Made by a program: the position numbers and the translations under genes. A stretch of DNA of 64,000 nt from Mucilaginibacter sp. KACC 22773 (GTDB lineage Bacteria > Bacteroidota > Bacteroidia > Sphingobacteriales > Sphingobacteriaceae), in the NCBI RefSeq assembly GCF_028736215.1, contig NZ_CP117883.1:2108001-2172000 (forward strand), in the 5' to 3' direction. The notes below the pieces were generated by a model. The model did no database searches. It was not told the DNA's origin and worked only from the letters and a program-made list of their open reading frames with translations. Every line of letters begins with the position of its first letter. Position 1 is the stretch's first letter. Shown here piece by piece: positions 1 to 9,201 of this stretch.

Positions 1-343
1 GGGCAACAGAATCTTTACCTGTTTTTTTGTTGGTGCGGATGAATTGATAAACCGACACGGCCCTGCGGGATACCTTTACTTTAACCAGCCCCAATTCATT
101 AGCCGCTTTAATAAATGCGGCATAAGTATAAAATTTATTACGTTGTGGGAAAAGCTCATTGAACTGTTTCTCGGTAAGTATGCTGCTGATAGATGCCTTA
201 GGTGCAGTTGTAACTATTGCGGCAGTATCCTGAATTTTTTTATCCCCGATGCTGCCGCCGCAGCTAACAGATGATATAATCATGGTGCTGGCGGCAACAA
301 ACAATAGCTTAGATGATAATATGATCGATTTCATGATTTTCAT
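1..343 (-). CDS. GH19 chitinase-like lipoprotein (3' end outside window)
   Basis: Reading leftward from an ATG at 343, the frame is open to the window edge (114 codons). The N-terminus MKIMKSIILSS is followed by a hydrophobic stretch and a lipobox-like SSVSC, so the product is probably a lipoprotein. After a short linker comes LTEKQFNELFPQRNKFYTYA then FIKAANELG, which resembles the start of the glycoside hydrolase family 19 (chitinase/lysozyme-like) catalytic domain. That fold cleaves chitin or peptidoglycan-type polymers. The catalytic glutamates lie outside the window, so activity cannot be judged. An ATG at 334 would also work and would shorten the protein by three residues. The family call rests on about 40 residues. 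Confidence 0.72.
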   Translation of the reverse strand, partial: MKIMKSIILSSKLLFVAASTMIISSVSCGGSIGDKKIQDTAAIVTTAPKASISSILTEKQFNELFPQRNKFYTYAAFIKAANELGLVKVKVSRRAVSVYQFIRTNKKTGKDSVA

Positions 344-516
344 TAAATAACGGTTTTGACTATATTATAGGTGCAAGTTTAACGCTATCATTTTATAAAA
401 GCATTTTATATGTAAAAATTACACAAAAGTGTTGTGTTATAATATTGGAATTGCGCTATTTGTTTCCGGTAAAAGTGATATATTCACTTTGGACGAACGA
501 GGTATGAAAAGAATTC

Positions 517-1065
517 ATGAAGATATATACTAAAACAGGAGATAAAGGGTTTACATCACTAATAGGTGGTACCCGGGTAGCTAAATACCATTTGCGGATT
601 GAAAGCTATGGAACTGTTGATGAGCTAAACTCATACATTGGCCTTATCCGCGATCAGGATATTGCCAGCCATGATAAGGAAATATTGAAGCAGATACAGG
701 ACAGGTTGTTTACAATAGGCTCCTCTCTGGCAGCAGACCCCGAACGGTCAAAAATGGTGATACCTGATTTGCATATGGAAGATGTGGAGTTACTTGAAAA
801 AGAAATGGACAGCATGAATGAACAATTGCCCGAGCTGCGTCATTTTATTTTACCGGGTGGCAGTAATGCCATTTCGTTTTGCCATATTGCAAGATGTATA
901 TGCAGGCGTGCCGAGCGGATAACCGTTGAACTGGCCACCGGGAGTACAGTAGACGAAAAAGTGAATATTTACCTGAACAGGCTGAGCGACTACCTGTTTA
1001 CTTTGGCCCGCAAAATTGGATATGATAATAAAGTGCCTGAGAATCAATGGATACCGAGAATTTGA
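517..1065 (+). CDS. PduO-type cob(I)alamin adenosyltransferase
   Basis: 182 aa, full length for the PduO-type ATP:corrinoid adenosyltransferase family, which transfers the 5'-deoxyadenosyl group of ATP to cob(I)alamin to form coenzyme B12. The start MKIYTKTGDKG is the family ATP-binding N-terminus (TKTGDKG). The middle has SYGTVDELNSYIG and LPGGSNAISFCHIARCICRR. The C-terminal half has RRAERITVEL and YLNRLSDYLFTLAR, all conserved in this trimeric cytosolic helix bundle. There is no signal peptide. No cobalamin gene or B12 riboswitch is adjacent, so it probably serves salvage of imported corrinoid. Confidence 0.95.
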   Translation: MKIYTKTGDKGFTSLIGGTRVAKYHLRIESYGTVDELNSYIGLIRDQDIASHDKEILKQIQDRLFTIGSSLAADPERSKMVIPDLHMEDVELLEKEMDSMNEQLPELRHFILPGGSNAISFCHIARCICRRAERITVELATGSTVDEKVNIYLNRLSDYLFTLARKIGYDNKVPENQWIPRI

Positions 1066-1082
1066 TAATGTGAAAAAAAATA

Positions 1083-1114
1083 TTGATATTCCACTTAAAA
1101 ATATTATAGTTTTG
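1083..1114 (+). promoter_or_regulatory. Bacteroidota-type promoter of the DUF2795 gene
   Basis: TTG at 1083-1085 and TAGTTTTG at 1107-1114 fit the Bacteroidota -33 TTG / -7 TAnnTTTG consensus with 21 bases between them. The -7 box lies 43 bases before the start codon at 1158. Confidence 0.6.
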
Positions 1115-1157
1115 CGAAAAAGTTAATTTACTGATAAATTATAAAATATAGAGAAAT

Positions 1158-1379
1158 ATGTATTGGACACTTGAACTTGCATCGCATCTTGAAGATGCAC
1201 CATGGCCCGCAACAAAAGATGAATTAATTGATTACGCTATCCGTTCCGGAGCTCCTGTTGAGGTGATTGAAAACCTGCAGGCATTGGAAGATGATGGTGA
1301 ACCGTACGAAAATATAGAAGAGATATGGCCGGATTACCCGACCAAAGATGATTTCTTTTTTAACGAAGACGAATACTAA
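1158..1379 (+). CDS. DUF2795-type small acidic protein
   Basis: 73 aa, strongly acidic, without signal peptide or membrane segment. The sequence MYWTLELASHLEDAPWPATK with DELIDYAIRSGAP and a tail rich in Asp, Glu and Tyr is the short DUF2795 form conserved across Bacteroidota. DUF2795 domains are small helical modules of unknown biochemical role. The gene has its own promoter and is closed by a strong hairpin terminator, so it is monocistronic. The family call is from memory of the motif. Confidence 0.75.
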   Translation: MYWTLELASHLEDAPWPATKDELIDYAIRSGAPVEVIENLQALEDDGEPYENIEEIWPDYPTKDDFFFNEDEY

Positions 1380-1386
1380 TCTGCAT

Positions 1387-1414
1387 AAAAAAGCCTCTTT
1401 TTAGGGGCTTTTTT
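1387..1414 (+). terminator. Rho-independent terminator
   Basis: AAAAAAGCC and GGCTTTTTT arms enclose a short loop directly after the DUF2795 stop codon, with a T run. Confidence 0.85.
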
Positions 1415-1483
1415 ATTTAGGCTACATTTTTGGAATGATTTTAGTAATAAGCTTAACACATTTATCACTTAAAACTTACAAAA

Positions 1484-1630
1484 ATGAGAGGCTTATTGTA
1501 CATTATCGCGGTTATCCTGGTAATAGGATGGCTATTCGGCTTTTTCTTTGGGCATGCCGGAAATTTAATTCACATACTTTTGGTAATAGCCATTATAGCT
1601 TTACTATTAGGCGTAATCAGGCGGGCTTAA
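1484..1630 (+). CDS. Small lmo0937-type membrane protein
   Basis: 48 aa, encoded between two terminators. It starts MRGLLYIIAVILVIGWLFGF, has a Gly-His hinge, then a second hydrophobic segment ending in GVIRRA. Two transmembrane helices fill nearly the whole protein. It matches the lmo0937/DUF5670 family of tiny membrane proteins, widespread in Bacteroidota and Firmicutes, often stress induced, with no known biochemical function. The purine-rich tract AAAA just before the ATG is the usual weak Bacteroidota translation signal. Confidence 0.8.
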   Translation: MRGLLYIIAVILVIGWLFGFFFGHAGNLIHILLVIAIIALLLGVIRRA

Positions 1631-1656
1631 CAAACCCTGTATAACCCTGCATAAAT

Positions 1657-1689
1657 AAAAAAGCCATCGGACTACCCGGTGGCTTTTTT
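1657..1689 (-). terminator. Bidirectional terminator after ispD
   Basis: AAAAAAGCCATCGG pairs with CCGGTGGCTTTTTT (stem 1657-1670 with 1676-1689). A and T runs on both sides allow function in both directions. The ispD stop codon lies inside the hairpin. Confidence 0.8.
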
Positions 1690-2394
1690 GCTTAAAAGCA
1701 ATGCTGCTATCGCGATGTCTTCAGGGAATGTAATTTTAATGTTTTCATAACTGCCCTCAGTAAGTTGAATATCAATGCCGATTTGTTCAACAACGCTGGC
1801 ATCATCAGTAAATTTAGGGCTGAAGGCCTGTTCATAAGCTTTTCTTAACAAGCCGGCTTTAAAGGTTTGGGGCGTTTGAACCAGGTAAATGTCATCCCGT
1901 AATAAACTTACCGATTTATCGGCAGTGCCCTGCCTTACAGAATCGCGGCTTTTAACGGCTGTTACCGCGTTGCCATGCTCATGGGCATGGTTGTATGATG
2001 TTTGGATGATAGAAGCGCTGGTGAGCAGCCGAACGGCGTCATGCACGGCAATTAAATCGTCATCGTCACTACAAATAGCGTTCAATCCGTATTTTACAGA
2101 ATGAAAGCGTGTTTCGCCGCCGGCGACCAATAGGTGGGGAATGCTGAAATCGTGTTTTTTGCACAACTCATGCCAGTACGCATGAAAATCGGGATGAAGA
2201 ACAAGAACGATATCTGGATTAACGCCGGAATTGTAAAATGCCAGCATAGTATGCATTAGTACAGGCAAACCATTAATCAAAAGAAATTGTTTTGGCACGG
2301 CAGTCTGCATACGGGTACCCGAGCCCCCGGCTACTATAATAGCATATTTAGATTTGAGATTTGAAATTTGAGATAGGAGATTGGCTTCGGTCAT
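1672..2394 (-). CDS. ispD: 2-C-methyl-D-erythritol 4-phosphate cytidylyltransferase
   Basis: 240 aa, full length for IspD, the third enzyme of the MEP isoprenoid pathway. It joins CTP and methylerythritol phosphate to give CDP-ME and PPi in the cytosol. The CTP-binding loop AIIVAGGSGTRM with PKQFLLINGLP is at about residues 18-44, and IAVHDAVRLL is the second signature. The usual DAVRP motif reads DAVRL here; the conserved Arg is kept. The first 16 residues (MTEANLLSQISNLKSK) are longer than typical, and the ISNLKSK stretch is encoded by one arm of a flanking repeat (2347-2384). No later ATG is available, so the ATG at 2394 is used. Confidence 0.95.
   Translation of the reverse strand: MTEANLLSQISNLKSKYAIIVAGGSGTRMQTAVPKQFLLINGLPVLMHTMLAFYNSGVNPDIVLVLHPDFHAYWHELCKKHDFSIPHLLVAGGETRFHSVKYGLNAICSDDDDLIAVHDAVRLLTSASIIQTSYNHAHEHGNAVTAVKSRDSVRQGTADKSVSLLRDDIYLVQTPQTFKAGLLRKAYEQAFSPKFTDDASVVEQIGIDIQLTEGSYENIKITFPEDIAIAALLLSKKATG
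2347..2384. repeat. Word-repeat arm inside the ispD 5' end
   Basis: The plus strand reads a degenerate ATTTGAGATTTGAAATTTGA run. Its complement recurs at 2674-2692 (ATATCTCAAATCTAAA), so the two segments enclose the 2.4-2.65 kb intergenic region as an imperfect inverted repeat. This arm is translated in ispD. Confidence 0.6.
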
Positions 2395-2417
2395 TTTTAT
2401 TTTGTTTAACCATTTAC

Positions 2418-2610
2418 CTGTCGTGCTTTGTTCTTCAGCACGACAGCTTCAATTTTTCTGTCATCCCGAGGTACGAAGGCTTTATCGGTTATGCATGACC
2501 GATAGAAAAGTTCGCGAATAGATGCTTCGTTCCTCAGCATGACAGTTTTTTATTTTTCAATGTCATTCCCCTTTTGAGAATTTTGCGAAATTTTACTGCT
2601 CAGGATGACA
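2418..2610. repeat. Cluster of three intergenic hairpins (REP-like)
   Basis: Three consecutive inverted repeats fill the ispD-queA gap. The first is CTGTCGTGCT (2418-2427) with AGCACGACAG (2437-2446). The second is CTGTCATCCCGAGG (2458-2471) with CCTCAGCATGACAG (2532-2545), enclosing an inner ATCGGT/ACCGAT stem. The third is TGTCATTCC (2561-2569) with GGATGACA (2603-2610). All end in the word CTGTCAT/TGTCAT. I see no ORF here. It looks like a mobile-type intergenic repeat unit. Confidence 0.65.
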
Positions 2611-2635
2611 TTAATTTTCAGTAAATCTAAAACAA

Positions 2636-2673
2636 AAAAAATGAGATATAAGCTTTAGCCTCATATCTCATTT
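2636..2673 (-). terminator. Terminator after queA
   Basis: ATGAGATAT and ATATCTCAT arms with a loop, flanked by A8 on one side and T5 on the other. On the minus strand it follows the queA stop (2694-2696) and ends in a T run. Confidence 0.7.
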
Positions 2674-2693
2674 TTGATATCTCAAATCTAAAC

Positions 2694-3743
2694 TTATATA
2701 ATCAGCATGGCATCACCATAGCTGTAAAAGCGGTATTTTTCTTTAACAGCAACTTCGTAAGCGTTCATTACATGTTCGTAACCGCCAAATGCCGATACCA
2801 TCATCAACAGGGTTGATTCTGGCGTGTGGAAGTTGGTGATCATGGAGTTTGCAATGCTAAAATCGTACGGAGGGAAAATGAATTTGCTGGTCCAGTCGTT
2901 GGCAGCTTTAAGTGTTTTACCTGCAGATACCGCCGATTCGATGGCGCGCATTGATGTGGTACCAACAGCGCATATCCGTGCTTTGCGCTCAATACCGCGG
3001 TTTACAATGTCGGCTTGTTTTTGCTCGATAATGAATTGTTCTGAATCCATTTTGTGCTTGGTTAAGTCCTCAACCTCAACCGGGCGAAAAGTTCCTAAAC
3101 CTACGTGAAGGGTAACTTCAGCAAAATCAACGCCTTTTAGCTCAAGGCGTTTCATCAGCTCGCGGCTGAAGTGCAAACCTGCAGTAGGGGCTGCAACTGC
3201 GCCTTCGTGTTTGGCAAAAATAGTTTGGTAGCGTTCTTTATCTTCGGCAGTAGCTTTACGCTTAATGTATTTTGGCAGCGGTGTTTCGCCCAGGATCTCC
3301 ACATTGCGGCGGAATTCCTCGTCGGTTCCATCAAATAAAAAGCGAATGGTACGGCCACGCGAAGTGGTATTGTCAACAACTTCGGCAATTAACAAATCGT
3401 CATCGCCAAAATATAATTTATTACCTACACGTATTTTACGGGCCGGATCAACTAGTACATCCCATAAGCGTAGTTCTTTGTTTAGTTCGCGTAATAAAAA
3501 AACTTCAATGGTAGCGCCTGTTTTTTCTTTATTTCCATACAAACGGGCAGGGAATACTTTAGTATTGTTAAGGATCATTACATCCTTATCGTCAAAATAA
3601 TCAAGTACGTCTTTAAATATTTTATGCTCAATTTTGCCAGAATCCTTGTGTAATACCATTAAACGCGCTTCGTCGCGGGTAGCTGATGGGTTGTGTGCAA
3701 TTAGTGACTCTGGTAAATTGAATTTAAATTGAGATAATTTCAT
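2694..3743 (-). CDS. queA: tRNA preQ1(34) S-adenosylmethionine ribosyltransferase-isomerase
   Basis: 349 aa, full length for QueA, which transfers and isomerises the ribosyl moiety of SAM onto preQ1 in tRNA to give epoxyqueuosine. It begins [20 protein letters not shown] and contains [47 protein letters not shown] and [18 protein letters not shown], all QueA signatures in the right order. It is cytosolic. The next enzyme of the pathway, QueG, is encoded at 42388-43314 in the same window but not in the same operon. The gene has its own -7 box at 3770-3777. Confidence 0.97.
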   Translation of the reverse strand: MKLSQFKFNLPESLIAHNPSATRDEARLMVLHKDSGKIEHKIFKDVLDYFDDKDVMILNNTKVFPARLYGNKEKTGATIEVFLLRELNKELRLWDVLVDPARKIRVGNKLYFGDDDLLIAEVVDNTTSRGRTIRFLFDGTDEEFRRNVEILGETPLPKYIKRKATAEDKERYQTIFAKHEGAVAAPTAGLHFSRELMKRLELKGVDFAEVTLHVGLGTFRPVEVEDLTKHKMDSEQFIIEQKQADIVNRGIERKARICAVGTTSMRAIESAVSAGKTLKAANDWTSKFIFPPYDFSIANSMITNFHTPESTLLMMVSAFGGYEHVMNAYEVAVKEKYRFYSYGDAMLII

Positions 3744-3769
3744 GTTTGTGTATATGAATTTTCAGGGCG

Positions 3770-3777
3770 CAAATGTA
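3770..3777 (-). promoter_or_regulatory. -7 box of queA
   Basis: TACATTTG on the minus strand matches TAnnTTTG and lies 26 bases before the queA ATG. No TTG is seen at the expected -33 distance. Confidence 0.45.
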
Positions 3778-3981
3778 TGAATTTTTTTGTTAAATTCACG
3801 GATTTTTTTAAGGGTCTCCTTATTTTATAAACCTTTAAGTTTAATATTAAATTGCTGTAACTTAAACGCAGCAATACCGTCTAAAAAACAAAAATATTCA
3901 ACCGGGTAAAATCTGTTCATTTTAGCTTTTGCTACGGTGCAAATGCAATAAGGTTAACCATTGAAATCAAAATAAGTTTAT

Positions 3982-5229
3982 ATGCTGTTTTTAAAACTTT
4001 TCGGGGAAAGCTTTTTGTTTGCTTTTGATGCACTAAAACAAAACAAAACCCGCACAACACTTTCGTTGTTAGGTGTAACCATTGGCATATTTACCATTAT
4101 AGCCGTATTTTCGGCAGTTGATACACTGCGTAACAACCTGCAAAACAGCGTTAATAAGTTAGGCAACAACAGTATTTACGTTGAAAAATGGCCTTGGGTA
4201 GGCGGCAGCGATTTTCCGTGGTGGAAATACTTGCGCAGGCCGGTACCCAAGCTTAAAGATTTTAATGAACTGTCGCGCCGTAGCCAAACCGCCGAAGCTT
4301 TGTCTTACGAGATAAGCGTTGACAACCGTACCATTAAATATAAAAGCAATACCGTTGATGGCGCCCAGATTGATGCGGCATCGCAAGATCACAACAAAAC
4401 CTGGAATTTTGATTTTGCGGAAGGACGGTATTTTACCGGGATGGAATCAAAAACAGGTGCCCCGATAACCGATATAGGTTTCGATATAGCCCAAAACCTT
4501 TTCCCGGCCGGTGATGCAATTGGCAAACAGATAAAAGTAATGGGCCGCTATGTTACGGTAGTTGGTGTGTTTTCAAAACAAGGTAAGGACATGCTGGGCA
4601 TATCTACCGATAAAGAAGTTTTATTGCCACTAAATTTTGCGCATAACCTGGTTGATATCCAGGCCGAAAATTATCACCCATCCATCATTGTGCGGGGTAA
4701 AGATGGTATCCCTACCGATGATGTTGAAAGCGAGATAAGGGGCCTCATGCGTTCAATCAGGAGCTTAAGGCCTGGTGTCGAAGATAATTTTGCGCTTAAC
4801 CGTACCACCATGCTAACCCAGCAATTGGATAGTGTTTTTAAAGTTTTAAACACCGGCGGGGCTATAATAGGTTTATTTTCGATGCTGGTTGGCGGGTTTG
4901 GTATAGCCAACATCATGTTTGTATCGGTAAAGGAGCGCACAAATATTATAGGCATCCAAAAATCATTGGGTGCTAAAAACTATTTCATATTATTACAGTT
5001 CTTAATTGAATCCGTATCGCTTTGCCTCATGGGTGGGTTAATAGGCCTGTTATTTGTATATTTTTTAACGTTTGGTATTAAAGCTGTATTTGATGTGCAG
5101 GTGATACTTGGGGCTTCAAATATTATAACAGGTTTAAGCTTCTCGCTGATAACAGGTGTTTTATCAGGGATAATTCCGGCTTATTTTGCATCGGTACTAG
5201 ACCCTGTTGAAGCAATACGGACTAACTAA
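3982..5229 (+). CDS. MacB/FtsX-type ABC transporter permease
   Basis: 415 aa. The first membrane segment (TTLSLLGVTIGIFTIIAVFS, about residues 25-45) is followed by a large extracytoplasmic MacB_PCD-type domain. Three C-terminal helices (about 285-400) form the FtsX domain, with VSVKERTNIIGIQKSLGAK and PVEAIRTN at the C-terminus. This topology is that of the permease of MacB/LolCDE-like exporters acting on lipoproteins, peptides or macrolides. No ATPase gene is adjacent, so the partner must be encoded elsewhere. It is followed after 8 bases by a lipoprotein gene, probably co-transcribed. The substrate is unknown. Confidence 0.88.
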   Translation: MLFLKLFGESFLFAFDALKQNKTRTTLSLLGVTIGIFTIIAVFSAVDTLRNNLQNSVNKLGNNSIYVEKWPWVGGSDFPWWKYLRRPVPKLKDFNELSRRSQTAEALSYEISVDNRTIKYKSNTVDGAQIDAASQDHNKTWNFDFAEGRYFTGMESKTGAPITDIGFDIAQNLFPAGDAIGKQIKVMGRYVTVVGVFSKQGKDMLGISTDKEVLLPLNFAHNLVDIQAENYHPSIIVRGKDGIPTDDVESEIRGLMRSIRSLRPGVEDNFALNRTTMLTQQLDSVFKVLNTGGAIIGLFSMLVGGFGIANIMFVSVKERTNIIGIQKSLGAKNYFILLQFLIESVSLCLMGGLIGLLFVYFLTFGIKAVFDVQVILGASNIITGLSFSLITGVLSGIIPAYFASVLDPVEAIRTN

Positions 5230-5237
5230 CGTAATAA

Positions 5238-5765
5238 ATGAAAATTGTAAACAGTATTTTTATTGTTGCCGTGCTGGTAGCTGCACAGGCATGTAACCAA
5301 CCAGTAAAGCAGCAGGAGGCTGTTAAAGCCGATACTGCCGCTGTTAAAGTTGTAGATGCAAAAATTGCAGATACTGCCAATACGGCCCAGGTGTTTTCTG
5401 CTTACATTGCGCTTAAAAATGAATTTCTTAAATCAAATATAGCAGGGATTAAAGCTGCGGCTTCGGTACTTGAAAGTAAGCTTATTGGCATTAAAGGTTG
5501 TTCAGAAACCGCTACGCTCACTAATAAAATGGTAACAACCGATGATATAAAAGATCAACGTGCAGCCTTTTTAACGCTGAGTAATGATGTGATTGCCCTT
5601 GTTAAAGGAAGTAAGATAAAAACAACAGCTATCTACGTTGATTTTTGCCCTATGGCTGATGCCGGTAAAGGCGGCTATTGGTTATCGCTCGATAAGAAAA
5701 TTGCAAATCCATACTTTCCCGAACATATGAGAGAGTGCGGATTGGTGAAGGAGCAGCTGAATTAA
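5238..5765 (+). CDS. DUF3347 lipoprotein
   Basis: 175 aa. The signal peptide MKIVNSIFIVAVLVAAQAC ends in a lipobox with Cys19. A flexible Ala/Asp/Lys linker leads to a helical domain and the signature CPMADAGKGGYWLSLDKKI then NPYFPEHMRECG. This C-P-M...YWLS...NPY...M..CG pattern is the DUF3347 module, which in Bacteroidota is also found at the C-terminus of copper/silver efflux CusB-like proteins, so metal binding through the Cys and Met residues is possible. It lies 8 bases after the ABC permease and is probably in its operon. Confidence 0.82.
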   Translation: MKIVNSIFIVAVLVAAQACNQPVKQQEAVKADTAAVKVVDAKIADTANTAQVFSAYIALKNEFLKSNIAGIKAAASVLESKLIGIKGCSETATLTNKMVTTDDIKDQRAAFLTLSNDVIALVKGSKIKTTAIYVDFCPMADAGKGGYWLSLDKKIANPYFPEHMRECGLVKEQLN

Positions 5766-5777
5766 TACAAACCTTAT

Positions 5778-8700
5778 TTACTGATTTACACTCACCGCAG
5801 GGTTATAATATTTGGCCGCTTTTTCAAACAAAGTTTCGGGTACAAAAGGCTTGGTAAGATAATCGCTCATACCTGCTTCTAAGGCTTTGTTGTAGGTTTC
5901 GGGCATGGCATCGGCTGTTAATGCTATGATGGGTATATCCGGGTGCGATTTTTTGATAATAGCTGAAGCTTCAAATCCATCCATAACCGGCATCTGTAAA
6001 TCCATAATGATAAGGTTATAGCTGTTATTGTTTACCATATTTACGGCTATCTCGCCATTTAGCGCCTCGTCAGTACTCGCATTCCATTTTTTTAAAAAAC
6101 GGGTGGCAATCATCAGGTTCATTTTATTGTCATCAACTACCAGTATATTCATGCCAGCCAGGTTAAGTGTAAACCCGGCCACAGATGGTGTAACAGGCTG
6201 ATGGCCTGTAGTTTTTGAAGCTATATTAAAGGCGATAGAAAATGCAAAGGATGTGCCCTCGTGCAGTTCGCTTATAACAGATATAGTGCTGTTGTGCAAC
6301 TCAACCAGGCGTTTGGTGATGGCAAGGCCAAGGCCGGTACCGCCATAATCATTATTAATTACATGCTTATCCTGCATAAACGGATCAAAAACAATACCGA
6401 AACTATCGGCACTGATGCCTATCCCGGTATCGGTAACCGTAAACTTAACCGTTACAGTAGTGCTGTTTATTAGTTCTTTCTCCAGTTTAATGGTAACCCC
6501 GCCGGTATGGGTAAACTTTACAGCATTGCTCACCAGGTTGTTCATTACCTGGCTTAAACGCATGTTGTCGCCGGTTACCATTTCTGGTATACCATCGTCA
6601 ATTACAACATCCAGATATAATTGCTTTTCGGTAATCCTGGCGTGAAAGGACTGCTTTATTTTATGGATTAATTGATGAAGGTTGAACGGCGAGTTGTTAA
6701 GCTCAAGTTTGCCTGCCTCAATTTTATTATAATCTAAAATGTCATTGATGATAGCCAGCAGGTTCTCGCCCGAAAACTTTAAGGTATTCAGGTATTCCAG
6801 TTGCTCTGGCCGGGGATTTTCCGAGAGTAATAAATTGGTAGTGCCAATAACCGCATTCATCGGGGTGCGTATCTCATGGCTCATGATCGACAAAAACTCC
6901 GATTTAAATTTCGATGCCTTTTCGGCCACCTCTTTCGCCCAGATCAACTCTTGCCGTGCCTTTTGCTGGTCGGTTATATCTTCGCCAATGCTACTGGTTT
7001 CTCTCAGGTCGCCATTTTCGTCAAAAATAATGGTGTTTTGCCAGCTTATAATCCGTTCCTCGCCATTGCGGCAAATAATAGGATTAATAAAATGGGCTTC
7101 CACCGCATTATTTTTAAACCAGTTGGTCATAAAATCTTTTAAGTCGTGCGGTATAAAATGTTCCATCCAGTTCATACCTGCAATTTCGGTTTGGGAGTAA
7201 CCAAGCAGTTTGGCCAGGTATTTATTGCAAAAAATCACGTTACCGTTTTTATCTAAAGTAACGGCTGCCAGGTTAATGGTCTCTAAAACCAATTTATACT
7301 TGCTTTCTGACTGCCGGTAGTCTAATTCGGCTTGTTTGCGTTCTGTTATATCCTGTAAAGTACCAATGATTTTACGTATGGTGCCATCATCGCGCCTCAT
7401 TAGCTTACCTATAATTACGCTTAGATATTTTACGTTGCCATTTGGGGTAATTATGCGGTATTCTTGCGAGATATCTTTTAAATTTTCGGGTTTTCTGAGC
7501 AATTGCTTTAAAATATGCCTGTCATTAGGATGAACATATTTTAACAACAACCTTATTTGGTTTAATTCCCGCGGGTCAACGGCCGAAACTTCATATATAA
7601 TGTTCAATTCATCCGACCAGGCAAGCAGGTTTGTGGTTAAGTTCCATTTCCAGTTACCTATTTTGGCAATGGTTTGGGCTTCCACCAGTTCTACCTGGCT
7701 AACTTTTATAGCTTTTTCAGATAGCTTAGCTTCTGTGATGTCCTGCAATACGCCAAAAATCTTTTTACCACTGCCATCATCAGCCTGCAACAAATCGCCA
7801 CGGATAATTTTAATATATTTTAAATTGCCCTTCGGCGTAATAAATTTATGTTCAAACTGGGGCTGTGTTATCTGGTGAACGCTTGATAGGTAAGCTTCGG
7901 CATTTTTGCGGTCGTCCTGGTGGATGAGGCTAATATAATAATGAAATTTGCTGATATTAGGGGGGATACTCTCAATCTCGAGCAGGCTGAATAAGTTATC
8001 TGACCAATAGGCTTCACTTGTAATGCTATCATACCACCAGTTACCGGTTTTTGAAATGGCCTGTGCCTCAAGTAAAAGAGCTTCATTGGCCTTTAGAGCG
8101 TTTGCATATCTTTTTTGTTCGGATATATCTACAAAAACTAACGAAATACGCTGCATATATGCGCCATTCCTGTCAAAAATTGGCACAACCTTAGCTATAA
8201 ACCAAAGATCGGGATCAAAATCCGACATGAAATCAAAAGACGTTGACAAACGGGTTTGTATTACATAATCAAGCGCCTCATTATATTTCTTCGCCTTGTC
8301 TGTGCCTAATACGTCTTCTATTTTTTTTCCTATAAATGCTCTTGGGTTAACTGTTATTTTTGTTAAATCGCTAAACCAGGCGTTTTGGCAAACCTTATCT
8401 TCATTAAACTCATAAATAATATCATTTAATGAGTTTATGAGCGATGAAAGGTCTTCCCGGCTTTGGCGCAACATGCCGTCATTAGCTATCAGGTTACTGT
8501 TAAGCTGCATTACATTATCGACAGCATTTTTAAGCTTATATTGATATGATTTTACAACCAGGAATGACACGTAGGCGATGATGGAGAAAACCACAATAAG
8601 CACCGCCAGTACAGGCAGCGATATATTAAGCCGGGGGCCATTAATATAAGCAGCGATGATTGCCAGTAAATTAAGGCCGCAAATGGTAACAAATTCCCAT

Positions 8701-9047
8701 GCTTTATTACAAAACAAAGTAAGGGCTATAAATATGGTAATGGAGCTAAACAGGTATGCATGCCCAAAACCATTAATGGTTAATAATATGTAATTATTAA
8801 TTATCAGGAAAGCTAAAATTGTGATGTAAGTACTTGCCATATAAATGGCTTTATTGTTGCCGAAAGACAGGCCCAGTGAAATAACACAAAAAAAACTGTT
8901 AATAAGCCTCAACCAAATAGGGTCATATGAGTTATAATAACAAAGATAATGTAACGAAGGGCTTGCAATAAACAGGCCGATGAGTAATAACCGGTAAACT
9001 GTATCGTCGTTTTGGATTATTAACAGTGTTTTAACTTTCAACGACAT
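5778..9047 (-). CDS. Hybrid sensor histidine kinase with four PAS domains and receiver
   Basis: 1089 aa. The N-terminal ~170 residues are very hydrophobic, about six helices, with no clear periplasmic loop. Four PAS/PAC modules follow (about 200-315, 320-440, 445-570, 575-700), two of which share KISKTGNWW/KIGNWKW and the PAC word GVLQDITE/GTLQDITE. HisKA has FLSIMSHEIRTPMNA with His724, the HATPase_c has NLVSNAVKFTHTGG and DTGIGI, and the C-terminal receiver has VVDDNKMN and IIMDLQMPVMDG with Asp1016. No HPt or response-regulator gene is adjacent. The signal is unknown; multiple PAS domains suggest intracellular redox, gas or ligand sensing. It is divergent from citrate synthase. Confidence 0.93.
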   Translation of the reverse strand: MSLKVKTLLIIQNDDTVYRLLLIGLFIASPSLHYLCYYNSYDPIWLRLINSFFCVISLGLSFGNNKAIYMASTYITILAFLIINNYILLTINGFGHAYLFSSITIFIALTLFCNKAWEFVTICGLNLLAIIAAYINGPRLNISLPVLAVLIVVFSIIAYVSFLVVKSYQYKLKNAVDNVMQLNSNLIANDGMLRQSREDLSSLINSLNDIIYEFNEDKVCQNAWFSDLTKITVNPRAFIGKKIEDVLGTDKAKKYNEALDYVIQTRLSTSFDFMSDFDPDLWFIAKVVPIFDRNGAYMQRISLVFVDISEQKRYANALKANEALLLEAQAISKTGNWWYDSITSEAYWSDNLFSLLEIESIPPNISKFHYYISLIHQDDRKNAEAYLSSVHQITQPQFEHKFITPKGNLKYIKIIRGDLLQADDGSGKKIFGVLQDITEAKLSEKAIKVSQVELVEAQTIAKIGNWKWNLTTNLLAWSDELNIIYEVSAVDPRELNQIRLLLKYVHPNDRHILKQLLRKPENLKDISQEYRIITPNGNVKYLSVIIGKLMRRDDGTIRKIIGTLQDITERKQAELDYRQSESKYKLVLETINLAAVTLDKNGNVIFCNKYLAKLLGYSQTEIAGMNWMEHFIPHDLKDFMTNWFKNNAVEAHFINPIICRNGEERIISWQNTIIFDENGDLRETSSIGEDITDQQKARQELIWAKEVAEKASKFKSEFLSIMSHEIRTPMNAVIGTTNLLLSENPRPEQLEYLNTLKFSGENLLAIINDILDYNKIEAGKLELNNSPFNLHQLIHKIKQSFHARITEKQLYLDVVIDDGIPEMVTGDNMRLSQVMNNLVSNAVKFTHTGGVTIKLEKELINSTTVTVKFTVTDTGIGISADSFGIVFDPFMQDKHVINNDYGGTGLGLAITKRLVELHNSTISVISELHEGTSFAFSIAFNIASKTTGHQPVTPSVAGFTLNLAGMNILVVDDNKMNLMIATRFLKKWNASTDEALNGEIAVNMVNNNSYNLIIMDLQMPVMDGFEASAIIKKSHPDIPIIALTADAMPETYNKALEAGMSDYLTKPFVPETLFEKAAKYYNPAVSVNQ

Positions 9048-9107
9048 TAACAGATACTTTTTAAATGATTCAGGGCAATATTACTTAGTAAACGAGGGGT
9101 AATTTAA

Positions 9108-9115
9108 TAATTTTG
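9108..9115 (+). promoter_or_regulatory. Upstream -7 box of gltA
   Basis: TAATTTTG matches TAnnTTTG 87 bases before the citrate synthase start; a second box lies at 9174-9181. No -33 TTG was found at good spacing. Confidence 0.35.
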
Positions 9116-9173
9116 CCGTTAAAAATTTACAAATAGTAAATTATCTTAGCGGTTATTAATACGCAGATTTAAT

Positions 9174-9181
9174 TACATTTG
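9174..9181 (+). promoter_or_regulatory. Proximal -7 box of gltA
   Basis: TACATTTG matches TAnnTTTG and lies 20 bases before the ATG, giving a very short leader. No convincing -33 TTG. Confidence 0.45.
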
Positions 9182-9201
9182 TTGCAGATACAAAAATTTC
9201 T

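Noticed and set aside
517..1065. B12 riboswitch upstream of the adenosyltransferase
   Set aside because: No cobalamin-box sequence was seen in 344-516; the region is AT-rich and short.
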